A stretch of 64,000 nucleotides of DNA from JADFQT01 sp965216025 (GCA_965216025.1 CBDCEX010000015.1:124001-188000); one strand, 5' to 3'. Shown: positions 54,184 to 63,916, numbered from the stretch's first letter. Program-made: numbers and translations. Notes: generated by a model not told the origin, from the letters alone.

Positions 54184-55056
54184 GCCGAGGAGGTTGGCGC
54201 CTGAGAGCTCGGGTGGCTGCGGCGGGATAACTCATTGTAATTTGCTTTTTGGAAAGTTCAATCCCGGCACACGTCGGAATTCGGTTCTGTCAACGACGGG
54301 GAGTTGAGGGTTGATGCAGGAAACGTGCTGCCTCAAGAACCCATGCCGTGACCGGGTTGACTCCGCCGGTTCCTACAACGTGGTCTACGGGACAAACATC
54401 GTCACCGACCCCAGTTGCCGAGGGCGCTTCCGCCCGGCGACGGGACCCTGCTCAGGCCTGACGTGTCACAAACGGGCTGAAAATCGGCGTTCATGCCGGG
54501 CCCTTCGCCAGGCGGAATCCGCGAAACCATGCGGGCAAGGTGGACTCAGGGAATAGCCTCCCGGAGTCAAGTCCCCGGCGCTCGTCTTCGCCCTGAACTA
54601 TGTCCCCCGCTCCCCAACCGGTTTTCCGTCCTCGAGGGAGATTCCTCACCGCGAATGCAGTCCCCATGCCTACCGGGGCGGACTCACCTGCACGGGGGGC
54701 TCCGCATCGGGGTGGCCGAGAGGGACCACATGAGGACCAAAGAATCGTTGGTCAATCCGGGACCACTATTGACCACAATTGAGTTCGGAGGCACAAACGT
54801 TATTTTCATTGCTTGCCCGACGACGCGTTATTCACGTTCCGGCCCAACAGCGAAAACGTTACTTTCGTTCTTGTGCCATTTTCTAAGCTCGGCTGCACAG
54901 TGGTTATCAAAGCATACAAGCGTTGTCTCTCGGGGATACCGCAGTTTCGTTCCTTGAAGATACAACACACAAATCCATGGGATTCTGCGAGGTCGCGGCG
55001 GACTTTGCGCCTTCGACGTGCGACGAGAAACCGGCTTTACTGGAGGAGGAAGAGCT
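54184..55056. other. 873-bp gap before relaxase-like gene
   Basis: Contains no convincing gene. A Cys-rich frame from ATG 54314 (MQETCCLKNPCRDRVDSAGS, stop near 54556, ribosome site GGGGAG) overlaps a second frame and is left unannotated. The right half is AT-richer and holds the iteron-like repeats listed next. Confidence 0.4.
54798..54869. repeat. three iteron-like repeats
   Basis: CGTTATTTTCATT at 54798, CGTTATTCACGTT at 54826, CGTTACTTTCGTT at 54857: consensus CGTTAYT with a CRTT tail at 28- and 31-bp spacing, about three helical turns. Directly upstream of the Replic_Relax-like gene, where an origin of replication or transfer would be expected. Confidence 0.4.
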
Positions 55057-56619
55057 ATGGGGTTCGACTATGAACAGGGACGTGAGGAGGTCGATACCGT
55101 GGGACGGGTCGCTGTGTCTGAGGGGCTTTCTGCGGGAGCGGGCTCTGTGTTGTCGGTCCTGCGGTGGTTGCCCCTGGCATCAGCCGACGACCTTGCTGCC
55201 ATCATGGGCCGGCCTTGGTCCGGAGTGCTCAACCACCTGGGCCTGTTGAAGGGTCGAAGTCTGGTAGCGTCCACCCAGCTGGGATGCACCAGGAAACAGC
55301 GCCAGAGATGGAATCTGACCGAGTTCTGTCTGGACAGGTCCGAACTGGAGGGAGCCACATGGCACGATGAGGCAGCCCGGTGCCGTCTCCTAGAACTCAT
55401 ACCGGCCGTGGAACAGTTTTACCCTATCGTAGGCTTGGTAAAGGATCTGGGATCCTTTCGGGCCTTCCAATGGCTCGATGCCACGGGAGACGAGGGGCCG
55501 AGTTGCGACGCTGCTGCCCTCTACGAAAACGGCTGGGTGAGCTTCTTCTGGTGTGGCCGCTTGCTGTCGGAACATCGTCTCGCGGAGCGCCTGGTGCGGT
55601 TCCCCTTGGACTGTCAGACGCTCGCGCTGGGTTCGGCTGTTCCCTGGCCCAGCCAGATCCACCTGGTGACGGCGGACGAGTGGGAACGTGAGCTGGCCTC
55701 ACGGGTCGTAGAGGACCTCGGAATGGAGCGGATGGCAGGGATCTGGTGTGTATCCAACGGGGCCGCCTCGTTGCCGGCCGAGGTGGGAAACGGCCGGGGC
55801 TGGATTCATCAACCGGTGAAGAGACGCCAGTCCGCCCCGGGTTCATGGGACACGTCAACAGCCCGGTCGCCCTGGTCAGGGGCCGGAGGGCTGGTGGCAG
55901 CCCGGGTGCTGGACGGGGCCGAACAGTGGCCCGGCGCCCGGCTGCGATTTCTCCGGGCCCTGCTCCGCGAGGGGTCCGAGGAGGGCAGGGTCGGTGAGAT
56001 GTGCAAACAACTTCGCGCCGGAGGGTTGATGCGGCGGTCCGGTGAGAGGCAAACCGTCAGATATTTCCCTACCGACAGCGGTCTACACGTTCGGGCGACT
56101 CAAGATCGAATCCATCACTTGGAGGCCAGGAGCCGGACCCACCTGTCGCTCTGGCCGGAAGCGAACCGCACACGCCCCAAACACCCGGTGTCGGCGGACC
56201 ACGAGGATGGCCTGCGTGCCTTGCTACAGGTTTTCGCCGCTGCGGGGTGTGCCCTAGCCAACGGGACGAGATTCGTGGAACACCTCGGAATCGAGGGTGG
56301 CATCGCCCCGGACGCCATACTTTATCTAACGGTCAGCCCCTACGGTGAGGGGTGGCACCACGTGGAATATGAGCGGAGCGCGAGGGGCAGAGCCCGGGTT
56401 TCCAAAAAGATCCGAGGGTACGGGTCGGCGCGGCGGCGGGACGAGTACCCGTTGATTCTGGTTTGTTGGGACGAGAGGGCGGAGGCGGAATTTCAGGCCG
56501 AGGGCCGGCTGCTCGGGCTTCGACTAGTGACGACCACCATAAAGCGCCTGAAGAATCACGGTCCCTTGCATCCGACCGGTTGCTGGTCGATGTATGGCCA
56601 GCCGGTGCGTCTCGGCTAG
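55057..56619 (+). CDS. Replic_Relax-like protein (winged helix + PD-(D/E)XK-like)
   Basis: About 520 residues from ATG 55057 (ribosome site GGAGGAGGAAG). N-terminal winged helix: SVLSVLRWLPLASADDLAAI then LNHLGLLKGRSLVAS. A second winged helix (RLRFLRALLREGSEEGRVGE, CKQLRAGGLMRRSGERQ) precedes the C-terminal nuclease-like domain: IAPDAILYLTVSPYGEGWHH (Asp), VEYERSARGRARVSKKIRGY (Glu and Lys), YPLILVCWDERAEAEF. This order matches the replication-relaxation family found in ICEs and plasmids of Actinobacteria and Chloroflexi. Likely a DNA-processing protein for plasmid-like replication or transfer. Followed after about 100 bp by a helicase gene. Family call moderate. Confidence 0.6.
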   Translation: MGFDYEQGREEVDTVGRVAVSEGLSAGAGSVLSVLRWLPLASADDLAAIMGRPWSGVLNHLGLLKGRSLVASTQLGCTRKQRQRWNLTEFCLDRSELEGATWHDEAARCRLLELIPAVEQFYPIVGLVKDLGSFRAFQWLDATGDEGPSCDAAALYENGWVSFFWCGRLLSEHRLAERLVRFPLDCQTLALGSAVPWPSQIHLVTADEWERELASRVVEDLGMERMAGIWCVSNGAASLPAEVGNGRGWIHQPVKRRQSAPGSWDTSTARSPWSGAGGLVAARVLDGAEQWPGARLRFLRALLREGSEEGRVGEMCKQLRAGGLMRRSGERQTVRYFPTDSGLHVRATQDRIHHLEARSRTHLSLWPEANRTRPKHPVSADHEDGLRALLQVFAAAGCALANGTRFVEHLGIEGGIAPDAILYLTVSPYGEGWHHVEYERSARGRARVSKKIRGYGSARRRDEYPLILVCWDERAEAEFQAEGRLLGLRLVTTTIKRLKNHGPLHPTGCWSMYGQPVRLG

Positions 56620-56726
56620 CCCGTCGGGACGTGCACTCTTTTCCGGGACAAGCGGCATAGCGGCTTCGGACTTCCGGGCCGTTCACCCCGCGCAGCCGCA
56701 CAACTCACGACAGGTAGGTGTACCGA

Positions 56727-58763
56727 ATGACCATGTCCCGTGCCCCAGTTACCCCGCTGGCCCCTGATCAGCAGCTAGCCGCGACGGCCCCCATGGGCCC
56801 GGTGATCATCCAGGGAGGCGGGGGCTGTGGCAAAACCCACACCATCGCCGCCAGGATAGCCGTCGCGTTGAAAAACGGAGAGTTGCCTGCCCGGATTGCC
56901 TGCATCACCAATGGCACGGGCAGCGCCCGCGACATAAAGCGGCGAGTCGGCGCGTTCCTGCCGGGGAACATTTCAGCTCATAAGTTCTTATCCGGCACGG
57001 CACGGCAGCTTGCCCTGGGTTTGCTGAGGGTCAGAGGGGCTGAGATGCTGGGGTTGCCACCCGCTTTTCCAGTTTTGCAGCAGGACGAGGTGCTGGAGTT
57101 GCTCTGCGTTCTGTTGGGCGCGAACCGACAGAACCGGCGGAAAATCGCCGCCGAGGCCACGCGGGTCTGGGCCTGGCACCTGCGCCAGCGGGCAGGGTAT
57201 CCGGACGAACTCATCCCGCCGGAACGGGAAGGATGGTTGCCCACGATTGCCCGATACGAGGCAGAGAAGCAGTCCCATAATGCCGTGGATAAGAGCGATG
57301 TAATCCCTATGGCGATCCAGGCTCTGGAAAGCAACTCCGATTTTCGGCATGCCGCGGGTCGGGACCGTTTCAAGCTCCTGGCCGTGGACGATTTTCAGAA
57401 CATGACCCCCGTGGAATACCGGCTTCTGGGGCTCCTGACCGGTCCGGAGCGGTTGATCACCATTGCGGTAAATTCCAATGAGGGACTCCGGTTGTCCGAG
57501 GGCACGGACAACCGTTTGCCGGGACTCTTTCGGCTGGACCATCCCAAAGCGCAGGAGTTCACCCTGAAGGCGAACCTCCGCGCGACCCAGGTTCTGGGCC
57601 AAGCGACCACCCGCATTGTCGACTTCCCCGGTCTTGATCACCTGCACAAGGAAGATTCCGTTTTTATGAGGTTTAGGATGCGGGTTGGCGACCAGTCCTT
57701 TCCTTGCGCGGATCCCGTGTTGAAAACCTTTGAGGGCCGTCCGGTCGACATGTACAGACACATTCTCGACGGCAGCGAGAAGTTCGTGGAACAGGGATAC
57801 GAACTCAAAGATATCGCCGTTATATTCTTGGATGAGTCCACCCTCGACGAGATGCGCCCGCTGGCGCTCAGCCGAGGAATGCGTTACTCCGTGCTGCGGG
57901 ACAAGCGCAGGGCGCGAGACCGGGATGTCAGGTCCATTGTAGGGTTGCTCAGGTGCCTGCTAAACCCCAAGGACTTCGACGCCTTCCGAAGCGCATCCTG
58001 CATCAACCCGCATCTCGAAGACCAGTGGTTGGACTGTAATGTGGCGGGGAGCACCTGGGAGATGGCAAATCGTGAGGGGATCAGTTTGGCCCAGGCAGCC
58101 AGGCGCCAGAGCGAAAACCCCCTCGTTGGAGTCGACGCCAGACAGGGCCTGCGGTTCTTTGCCGATGCCCAGGGCGACCTGAACCGGATGATCCAGGATC
58201 CGTCCACCCGGGTCCGGGACCTCTGCAGGAGAGCGGTCGCGCTTGTTGAAGACGTTCAGGTCGGAGTCCACGCATTGAGGGAGAAGGCGCAGGTGGGAAA
58301 GCTTGTTCACATTTCCGACCTGTCCGACCTGGTTTCCATTGGGCGCCACCAGAAACAGGGCCAGAATCGCCTCATGCAGGAACTTGAGACGTTGTGTGAT
58401 TCTCTTGACGGAGAGATGGGAGCCGACCCTCTGGCAGCGGAAAACGGCGATCCGTTTGTTGGGGATCCGGGAATCACCTTCACCTCGGTGGAGGCATCTC
58501 AAGGACTCGAGTGGCGCATCGTATGGGTGGTCGGTGCCAGCGATCACATCCTTCCGGGGGGCATTTCCCCGGAATATGTGGCACAGATGCGGGAAGCCCA
58601 GCGACGCTTCTACGTGGCGGTGACCCGGGCCAGAGACCATCTGATTTTCTGCCACCCCATCCGGAGCGGGCCCACTCAGGATGCCAAACCCTCTCGTTTC
58701 CTGTTGCCTATTGGAGATATGTTGAGGCATGAGGTGATAGCTCCCCCGGAACCCCGACGCTGA
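56727..58763 (+). CDS. UvrD/PcrA-like SF1 helicase with divergent motifs
   Basis: About 678 residues. Q-motif region PLAPDQQLAATAPMGPVIIQ; Walker A GGGGCGKTHTIAARI; motif II LLAVDDFQNMTPVEYRLLG (DDFQ in place of DEAQ/DEXQ); motif III region is unusual: TIAVNSNEGLRLSEGTDNRL where UvrD has GDxDQSIY; motif IV FTLKANLRATQVLGQATTRI; motif V TFTSVEASQGLEWRIVWVVG; motif VI EAQRRFYVAVTRARDHLIF. It keeps the ATPase core but has a remodelled motif III. Shorter than normal UvrD. Same strand as the Replic_Relax-like gene; converges with a NERD-like nuclease. Candidate part of a DNA-processing or defence module. Confidence 0.8.
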   Translation: MTMSRAPVTPLAPDQQLAATAPMGPVIIQGGGGCGKTHTIAARIAVALKNGELPARIACITNGTGSARDIKRRVGAFLPGNISAHKFLSGTARQLALGLLRVRGAEMLGLPPAFPVLQQDEVLELLCVLLGANRQNRRKIAAEATRVWAWHLRQRAGYPDELIPPEREGWLPTIARYEAEKQSHNAVDKSDVIPMAIQALESNSDFRHAAGRDRFKLLAVDDFQNMTPVEYRLLGLLTGPERLITIAVNSNEGLRLSEGTDNRLPGLFRLDHPKAQEFTLKANLRATQVLGQATTRIVDFPGLDHLHKEDSVFMRFRMRVGDQSFPCADPVLKTFEGRPVDMYRHILDGSEKFVEQGYELKDIAVIFLDESTLDEMRPLALSRGMRYSVLRDKRRARDRDVRSIVGLLRCLLNPKDFDAFRSASCINPHLEDQWLDCNVAGSTWEMANREGISLAQAARRQSENPLVGVDARQGLRFFADAQGDLNRMIQDPSTRVRDLCRRAVALVEDVQVGVHALREKAQVGKLVHISDLSDLVSIGRHQKQGQNRLMQELETLCDSLDGEMGADPLAAENGDPFVGDPGITFTSVEASQGLEWRIVWVVGASDHILPGGISPEYVAQMREAQRRFYVAVTRARDHLIFCHPIRSGPTQDAKPSRFLLPIGDMLRHEVIAPPEPRR

Positions 58764-59244
58764 GGTTGCACCCCTCCTCACACCTGGCTGTTGCTTCCGC
58801 CATGAAACAACGGTAGGGCGGATTTGGATTGATCGTGGCCCCGGCGACTCCTGCGGTCACGGACGGGTCCGGGACGTAACGGATTTTATACCGCCAGACG
58901 TCGGACCCTGATTCAGTGCTCCCGCTGATTAACGACAATTAGTTCTGCCCTTTCTTTCCACCGGGATCCATCCCGTGGGGCGTGGTTAAATGTTCCCAAT
59001 CTCCAAGCCCGCTGTCGGAACGGTTGCAGCCAGTCCGGTGCCGTCGTGATGCTGGACGCTGGCTAACGCAGTATCCCCCCATTTCCGCAGCTGGCATTTG
59101 CCAGTAAAACCGGCCTCATTGTGTCTTGTCTCGTCCTAGTGGATGGCAAGCCGGGCTCGGAGCGGATCTCCAGGTTCTTGGGTAGGGCGCCCCCGCGGTG
59201 TCCCATCGCCGCCCTTAGGGTGCTGGACGGGGACGCCGGTCCGG
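58764..59244. other. 481-bp gap between convergent genes
   Basis: No gene recognised on either strand. At 58928-58950 ACGACAATTAG then TGCC copies the left end of IS21 copy 2, so a relic IS end is present. Confidence 0.4.
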
Positions 59245-59913
59245 TTACTCGGTGCGCGGCAGATCTAGCAAGCCGCCCTGCACGTCGTCCGGGGTGACGT
59301 AGAGATTGAGAGTCTCTACGTTTTGTATGACGATCCGGAGCTGCTCGGGTTCTGCAGGATGTCCAAGCTCCGTCATGACCGACTCCACCTCCTGCAGGAT
59401 CTGCCGGTGGGTGGGGGGATAGAGGATTTTCTGGTCATCGGCCAGTGCGACCAAGCGGTCCACCAGCTCTTCATACCCGAACAACGTGTGCACCTTCTGC
59501 TCCGCAGCCCGGTCCGCGAGGAATTGGTCGTATTCCATGTCTGGAAAAATCAACGCGGCGATCATGAAGACTCCGCGTCCGCCTCCACGTTCCATCGCCT
59601 CGCGCAGAGCCATCGCTGAGTCCCGGGTTTCCATGATTGGAGAGCGGTTTTTGCGCTCCCATCCCTGATTGGTCCGAAGTTGCCATTCTCCACGGTGGAC
59701 GCGATGGATGCCCCCTTTGCACTGGAGAGCGATCCTCGCGACTTCCTCCAGCCAGATGCCGAAGTCCAGTTGCGGCGCCATGCGGCTGGGATAGGCCTCG
59801 TAGAGGGTGTAGCCCTGGATGTCGGTCTGGGCCAACTGGTCGTACAGCTTCTTTTCTGCCCTGCGCATCGGATCTTTGAAGCGGTGCAGAGGGAATTCCG
59901 GGTATATCTGCAT
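59245..59913 (-). CDS. NERD-like nuclease domain protein
   Basis: 222 residues. RRAEKKLYDQLAQTDIQGYT and LYEAYPSRMAPQLDFGIWLE (NERD-type QxDF(V/G)I), then IALQCKGGIHRVHRGEW, the second part of a PD-(D/E)XK site with Gln replacing the usual Glu (Q-x-K), then SPIMETRDSAMALREAMERG and ALIFPDMEYDQF. NERD domains are often linked to UvrD-type helicases, as here by neighbourhood. Strong ribosome site GGAAGGAGAAAGG. Its C-terminal 60 residues are helical. Nuclease activity likely but unproven. Confidence 0.7.
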   Translation of the reverse strand: MQIYPEFPLHRFKDPMRRAEKKLYDQLAQTDIQGYTLYEAYPSRMAPQLDFGIWLEEVARIALQCKGGIHRVHRGEWQLRTNQGWERKNRSPIMETRDSAMALREAMERGGGRGVFMIAALIFPDMEYDQFLADRAAEQKVHTLFGYEELVDRLVALADDQKILYPPTHRQILQEVESVMTELGHPAEPEQLRIVIQNVETLNLYVTPDDVQGGLLDLPRTE

Positions 59914-60088
59914 ACCTTTCTCCTTCCGATTGGTTTGGAGTCCAGGGAACTTGGTGTTCCTGTTCCACAGGAAGTTGGCGGGCGGCGACGGACCCTTGGA
60001 ACCGGCGAGCCGTCCGCAACACGGTTCTGTCCGGGTGGAAAGAGTTGGAGCGGGAACGGATGGTTTGGGGCCTGGCTGGGGGTGCGGC

Positions 60089-61930
60089 CTAGAAACGTGG
60101 CCGGAAAGTGGCGTCAGCCGGGTCAGCGGCTATACTTGGGGTCAACAAGTGTAGCGAGGAATGGCAGTGCTGGGAGAGCGTTCCGATCAAAGGGGCCTGT
60201 GGGAAGCGGACCGGCTGTATCTGGACCAGGTGGGCAAGGACACCTTCTATGGTCTGCTGGCCTCGATGCGGGGCCGGTTGTTCCGGGACGCAGATTTCGC
60301 CGGGTTCTTCTGCGCCGACAACGGCCGGGACAGCGTGCCGCCCAGCCTGCTGGCCACGGCCCTCCTGCTCCAGTCCCACGACAAGGTGAGCGACGCCGAG
60401 GCCAAGGCCCGGGCCGACTTCGACATCCGCTGGAAAGTGGCGTTGGGGATTGAGGCGGAGGATAGGCCCTTCGCCAAGAGCACACTGCAGGTGTTTCGTG
60501 CCCAGCTGATACTGCACGGCAAGGTGCGGGAGGTATTCGAGTCCAGCCTGAGACTGGCCCGGGAGTCGGGCTGCCTGAAAGGGCGCGGGATGCGGGTGGC
60601 ATTGGACACGACCAACATCCTGGGGCGGGGCGCGGTCAAGGACACCTACAATCTATTGGCCGACGGGATCGTCAAATTGTTGCGGGCGCTGGCGGCGGTG
60701 GAGCAAGCTCCGGTCAGGGAATGGGCCCAGGCCCGGGGATATGAGAGATACCTGGGCTCCAGCGTGAAGGGCGAGGCGGCCATCGACTGGGCCGACCGGC
60801 AGGCGCGGACGGCGCTGCTGGCCAAGATTGTGGCAGACGCGGACCGGCTGTTGGAGTTGTCGCGGCAGGCGCAGGGAGAGTTGCCGGAGGACGGTGAGGA
60901 GCGCCAGCGGATTGTGGCGGCGGCGGAACTACTGGGGCAGTTGCTGCTCCAGGACGTGGAGCGGGCTGAGGGCGGAGTGAGCCTCAAGGATGGGGTGAGC
61001 CGGGACCGGATGATGTCGGTGCATGACCCGGAGATGCGCCACGGCCACAAGAGCAGCAGCCGGCGGTTCGACGGACACAAGGCGGCGTTTGTGGTGGACA
61101 CCGACTCCCAGCTGATTACCGCCGTGGAGGTATTGCCCGGCAACGCTCCGGACAACCTGGGGGCGCTGGAACTGGTGGAACAGAGTGAGGCCAACACCGG
61201 TGTGCCGGTGGAGGAGGCCATGGGCGACGCCGCTTACGGCGACGGCGGTACCCGTCAGACCTTCGCCGACGCGGGCCGCACTCTGATTGCCAGGGTGCCG
61301 GGCCGCCCGAACCGGTCTCACTTCCCCAAGGAGGACTTTCGAATTGACCTGGAGGCGGGTTCCTGCACCTGTCCGGCGGGGAATGTTACCCGGACGATGG
61401 CGCCGGCGGGACGGCGCACCGGCCAAACGGGTCGGACTTACCGTTTACAGGCCTTCCGATTCGACGCGGCGGTCTGTGGAGCATGCCCGCTGCGGTCCCA
61501 GTGCCTGGCGGCAAAACCGGGTACTGGACGGACGGTCCGGCTGCACCCGCAGGAAGCTTTATTGCAGCAGGCCCGCGCCCTGCAGCACAGCGAGGGTTTT
61601 ACTGAGTATCGGCAACGCCGCGTGGTGGTGGAGCACCGGCTGGCGCGGCTGGTCCAATTGGGAATCCGCCAGTCCCGCTACTTCGGCCGTGCCAAAACCC
61701 GGTTCCAGTTGTACCTGGCAGCCACCGTGGCCAACCTGACCCTGGTGGCCGCCAAAGCTGGGTTGACGGGAGAAACCGGCTCCGGTCCCAGCGACGGCAG
61801 CGCCCAGGTCGCTGGAATGGTCAACTCCGCCACCGCTTGGCTCGGGCAAATTTGGACCCTCTCCCTGCTCGTATCGGCCTTACTGACCAAATCCCTCTTC
61901 CCAATAAGGGGTTTCCGTCCGGGTTTCTAG
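60089..61930 (+). mobile_element. IS1182-family element, intact (about 1.84 kb)
   Basis: TIRs CTAGAAACGTGGCCGGAAA at 60089 and TTTCCGTCCGGGTTTCTAG at 61912-61930 (16 of 19 match). The transposase stop TAG is part of the right TIR. Confidence 0.85.
60161..61930 (+). CDS. IS1182-family transposase
   Basis: 589 residues, uninterrupted. DUF772-like front (ASMRGRLFRDADFAGFFCAD, LLATALLLQSHDKVSDAEAK), first catalytic Asp in MRVALDTTNILGRGAVKDTY, second in AVEEAMGDAAYGDGGTRQTF-type region, a cysteine cluster CTCPAGNVT...CGACPLRSQC, and last Glu in EYRQRRVVVEHRLARLVQLG. Parent type of the remnant at 33544 and the solo terminal repeat at 63793. Looks active. Confidence 0.92.
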   Translation: MAVLGERSDQRGLWEADRLYLDQVGKDTFYGLLASMRGRLFRDADFAGFFCADNGRDSVPPSLLATALLLQSHDKVSDAEAKARADFDIRWKVALGIEAEDRPFAKSTLQVFRAQLILHGKVREVFESSLRLARESGCLKGRGMRVALDTTNILGRGAVKDTYNLLADGIVKLLRALAAVEQAPVREWAQARGYERYLGSSVKGEAAIDWADRQARTALLAKIVADADRLLELSRQAQGELPEDGEERQRIVAAAELLGQLLLQDVERAEGGVSLKDGVSRDRMMSVHDPEMRHGHKSSSRRFDGHKAAFVVDTDSQLITAVEVLPGNAPDNLGALELVEQSEANTGVPVEEAMGDAAYGDGGTRQTFADAGRTLIARVPGRPNRSHFPKEDFRIDLEAGSCTCPAGNVTRTMAPAGRRTGQTGRTYRLQAFRFDAAVCGACPLRSQCLAAKPGTGRTVRLHPQEALLQQARALQHSEGFTEYRQRRVVVEHRLARLVQLGIRQSRYFGRAKTRFQLYLAATVANLTLVAAKAGLTGETGSGPSDGSAQVAGMVNSATAWLGQIWTLSLLVSALLTKSLFPIRGFRPGF

Positions 61931-61944
61931 TGCTGGCCTTCCGG

Positions 61945-62109
61945 ATGCCCCGCTGGTGGGGCACCTTGATACTTGGTTTTCTGTCTATCGCTGTTGTGGG
62001 AATGTGCTTGATGGGATACCTTGGCTTCGGAATTGGCTACGTTCCCTCTGCCTTAGCTATGCTCGTCGGAACCTTTCTCCACTCGGCAGATGAGGATGCG
62101 CGGGGTTAG
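61945..62109 (+). CDS. short membrane protein next to IS1182 (possible fragment)
   Basis: 54 residues: MPRWWGTLILGFLSIAVVGM, LMGYLGFGIGYVPSALAMLV, ending HSADEDARG. Two membrane segments. Its start is right at the IS boundary, so upstream coding may have been cut away. No family. Confidence 0.4.
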   Translation: MPRWWGTLILGFLSIAVVGMCLMGYLGFGIGYVPSALAMLVGTFLHSADEDARG

Positions 62110-62764
62110 GCCGGACTTCTTGGCGGAGGTCACTTGGCTTGAGGATGTGGTTTGGCGACTGGTGGAGGTGAACAGGTCGAAGGCGGCCTGAGGCGTATCA
62201 GGCGCCCTGAGTTTTGGTGCAACGCTACCCGGAGCCCGGTTCAGAATCTCGGCGGAGTCGAGTGCAGTGGCTTGGTGGGGGGCAGCGGCTTGGTGGGGAG
62301 AGATCCTCCTGGTTCCCTGACCATCCGGGTGGTCCACAGTTTTTCTGGGTCCTGGGCCCTGGGATTTCAGCCCTGGAAGGGCCGGTGGCCTGAGGAAAAG
62401 TACTTTATGTATACGCGCGGGATTATTGAAAAAAAATTTGGAAATTTTTCAAAAAGCCTACTTGAGTGACCTGTTTTTCAACCTTTGGTCTAATTATTTC
62501 GTATCTGTAATGAGTCCATTTTTAGAACAAACACTCAAGTAACAATACCAAAAAAATGACTACTAATGACTACTGGGGATACTAACAGCCAACAATGACG
62601 AAGAATCGAAGGCGAGAGCCAAAAATGGGTTATTGATATAGGTAATCCGTCTCTACATATATAAGGGATCGAAACGATTTTCGACGGAGAGCCGGGATGA
62701 AAAACCGGCGCGGAGTAGAGATAAGACGCTGCCAGCGGCATAAAACACAAAGACGTACCTATCT
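62110..62764. other. 655-bp gap, AT-rich on the right
   Basis: From about 62400 to 62760 the composition becomes distinctly AT-rich, unlike the rest of the window. There are long A and T runs (GAAAAAAAATTTGG) near 62430. A foreign segment carrying the promoter of the next gene (TTGATA, then TATATAA near 62660) is likely. No gene seen. Confidence 0.4.
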
Positions 62765-63352
62765 ATGGTTAGTGACCTCGACGTTTACGTGGCAACCTCT
62801 ATGCGAGAACGTTCCGATTTTTTTACGATGGCAGATTTTTGCGACCGCGTCTTTTCTGATACCTCGTTGAGTCCGTTCAGTCTGAGGTATTTTGATCCCA
62901 CACTCAGTGCAGCCGAGCATCACGAGGATAAAGGGCTAATCGAGTGTTTGATGGTGAAGCGCGCGAAGGTCCTCGTGCTACATGCCGGTACTAGAGATAG
63001 CTATGGAAAGGATGCCGAAGCTCCAATGGCCCTGAGCCTGGGGAAGCCGGTCATCATTCACGCTGACGAGGAATACAGGAGTAGATTCTTCAGAGACGTT
63101 CATCCCTTGTCCAGGCTAATAAATTTCGAAACAGGGGTGGCGATCGGGGCGATGGTTGCAACTTCATCTGAGGAAGTGATCGACTTGCTCAAACGTATTT
63201 TCGAGAACGACCTCGAATTCGAACTACAACATAACCATCCCAACTATTTGGTCCTGAAGGAAATTATCACCGGTTCAGTCGTTCGACTCCAAACCAGCGA
63301 TAACCTAATTCGGGAGACATTTTGGAACCATTACCACAGTAACGTCCGGTGA
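62765..63352 (+). CDS. nucleoside 2-deoxyribosyltransferase / SLOG-like protein
   Basis: 195 residues. MVSDLDVYVATSMRERSDFF begins a Rossmann-like strand with the family's VYVATSMR; LRYFDPTLSAAEHHEDKGLI, VKRAKVLVLHAGTRDSYGKD and APMALSLGKPVIIHADEEY follow (the E-A..LGKPVI element that closes the nucleotide pocket). Similar domains occur in nucleotide salvage and in predicted conflict systems, where they sense or cut nucleotides. AT-rich upstream, lower GC than neighbours. It ends in a helical region VLKEIITGSVVRLQTSDNLI. Function unclear. Confidence 0.6.
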   Translation: MVSDLDVYVATSMRERSDFFTMADFCDRVFSDTSLSPFSLRYFDPTLSAAEHHEDKGLIECLMVKRAKVLVLHAGTRDSYGKDAEAPMALSLGKPVIIHADEEYRSRFFRDVHPLSRLINFETGVAIGAMVATSSEEVIDLLKRIFENDLEFELQHNHPNYLVLKEIITGSVVRLQTSDNLIRETFWNHYHSNVR

Positions 63353-63368
63353 AGTGATCACAACTTAG

Positions 63369-63635
63369 ACAATCGGCGCCCGCCACCTGCACAAGCACCT
63401 GTGGAAGCTGCCAATCCCAGGGTTCGACCCTGCGCAGGGACTGCACGTAACCATAGCCGAGGCCGGGGCAACAGCGGCAGCCAGTGCGCGGAAGAAGTTG
63501 GAGGAGCTCAGGGAACAGCGAGGTGACAAGCTGACCGTGACCATCGTGCGCCGGGAGCTACGCAAGTGGCTGCGCACCTCGGAGGAAGGAAGAACTGTGG
63601 AGACTGCCGTCGGAAGGGTGCTAACCGACGGCTAG
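63369..63635 (+). pseudogene. C-terminal gene fragment, unidentified
   Basis: After an in-frame TAG (63366), coding runs HLHKHLWKLPIPGFDPAQGL, HVTIAEAGATAAASARKKLE and RRELRKWLRTSEEGRTVETA to the stop at 63635. The H.HK.LW.LPIP.FDP pattern reminds me of the tail of large methylase-type proteins, but this is a weak resemblance. The front is missing. Confidence 0.35.
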
Positions 63636-63792
63636 AAGTCTGGCCGGAAAGCCATTGGCTTGGTTTCGCGCTACGCCAACCAGACGTATTACAGTCGTAC
63701 ACGACATGCTAGTGTATGTAATACGTTTCACCAACCCTCTATTACATCGATAATCGACGTTAAGAAAACGGCGACTTGGGGAGAATCGGGGG

Positions 63793-63810
63793 TTCCGTCC
63801 GAGTTTCTAG
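63793..63810. repeat. solo IS1182 terminal repeat
   Basis: TTCCGTCCGAGTTTCTAG, one base from the right TIR of the intact IS1182 at 61912-61930. Marks a former IS1182 insertion; no transposase remains next to it. Confidence 0.65.
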
Positions 63811-63916
63811 GAATCCGTGGGTAGCTTGGCGGGAGTTCGGGCCCGATCGGCCCCCCAATCTCCACACGATAATGTATCAACGCCACACTATTGCCAACTG
63901 AGCCTAGCTGGAGGTA

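Noticed and set aside
54314..54556. A Cys-rich secreted or toxin-like small protein
   Set aside because: No signal peptide, no recognisable spacing of cysteines, overlapped by another equally open frame; GC-rich DNA yields such frames by chance.
54493..54957. A 154-residue protein in the gap before the relaxase-like gene
   Set aside because: Composition is not protein-like (proline/arginine-rich then hydrophobic), no ribosome site, and it overlaps the iteron-like repeats.
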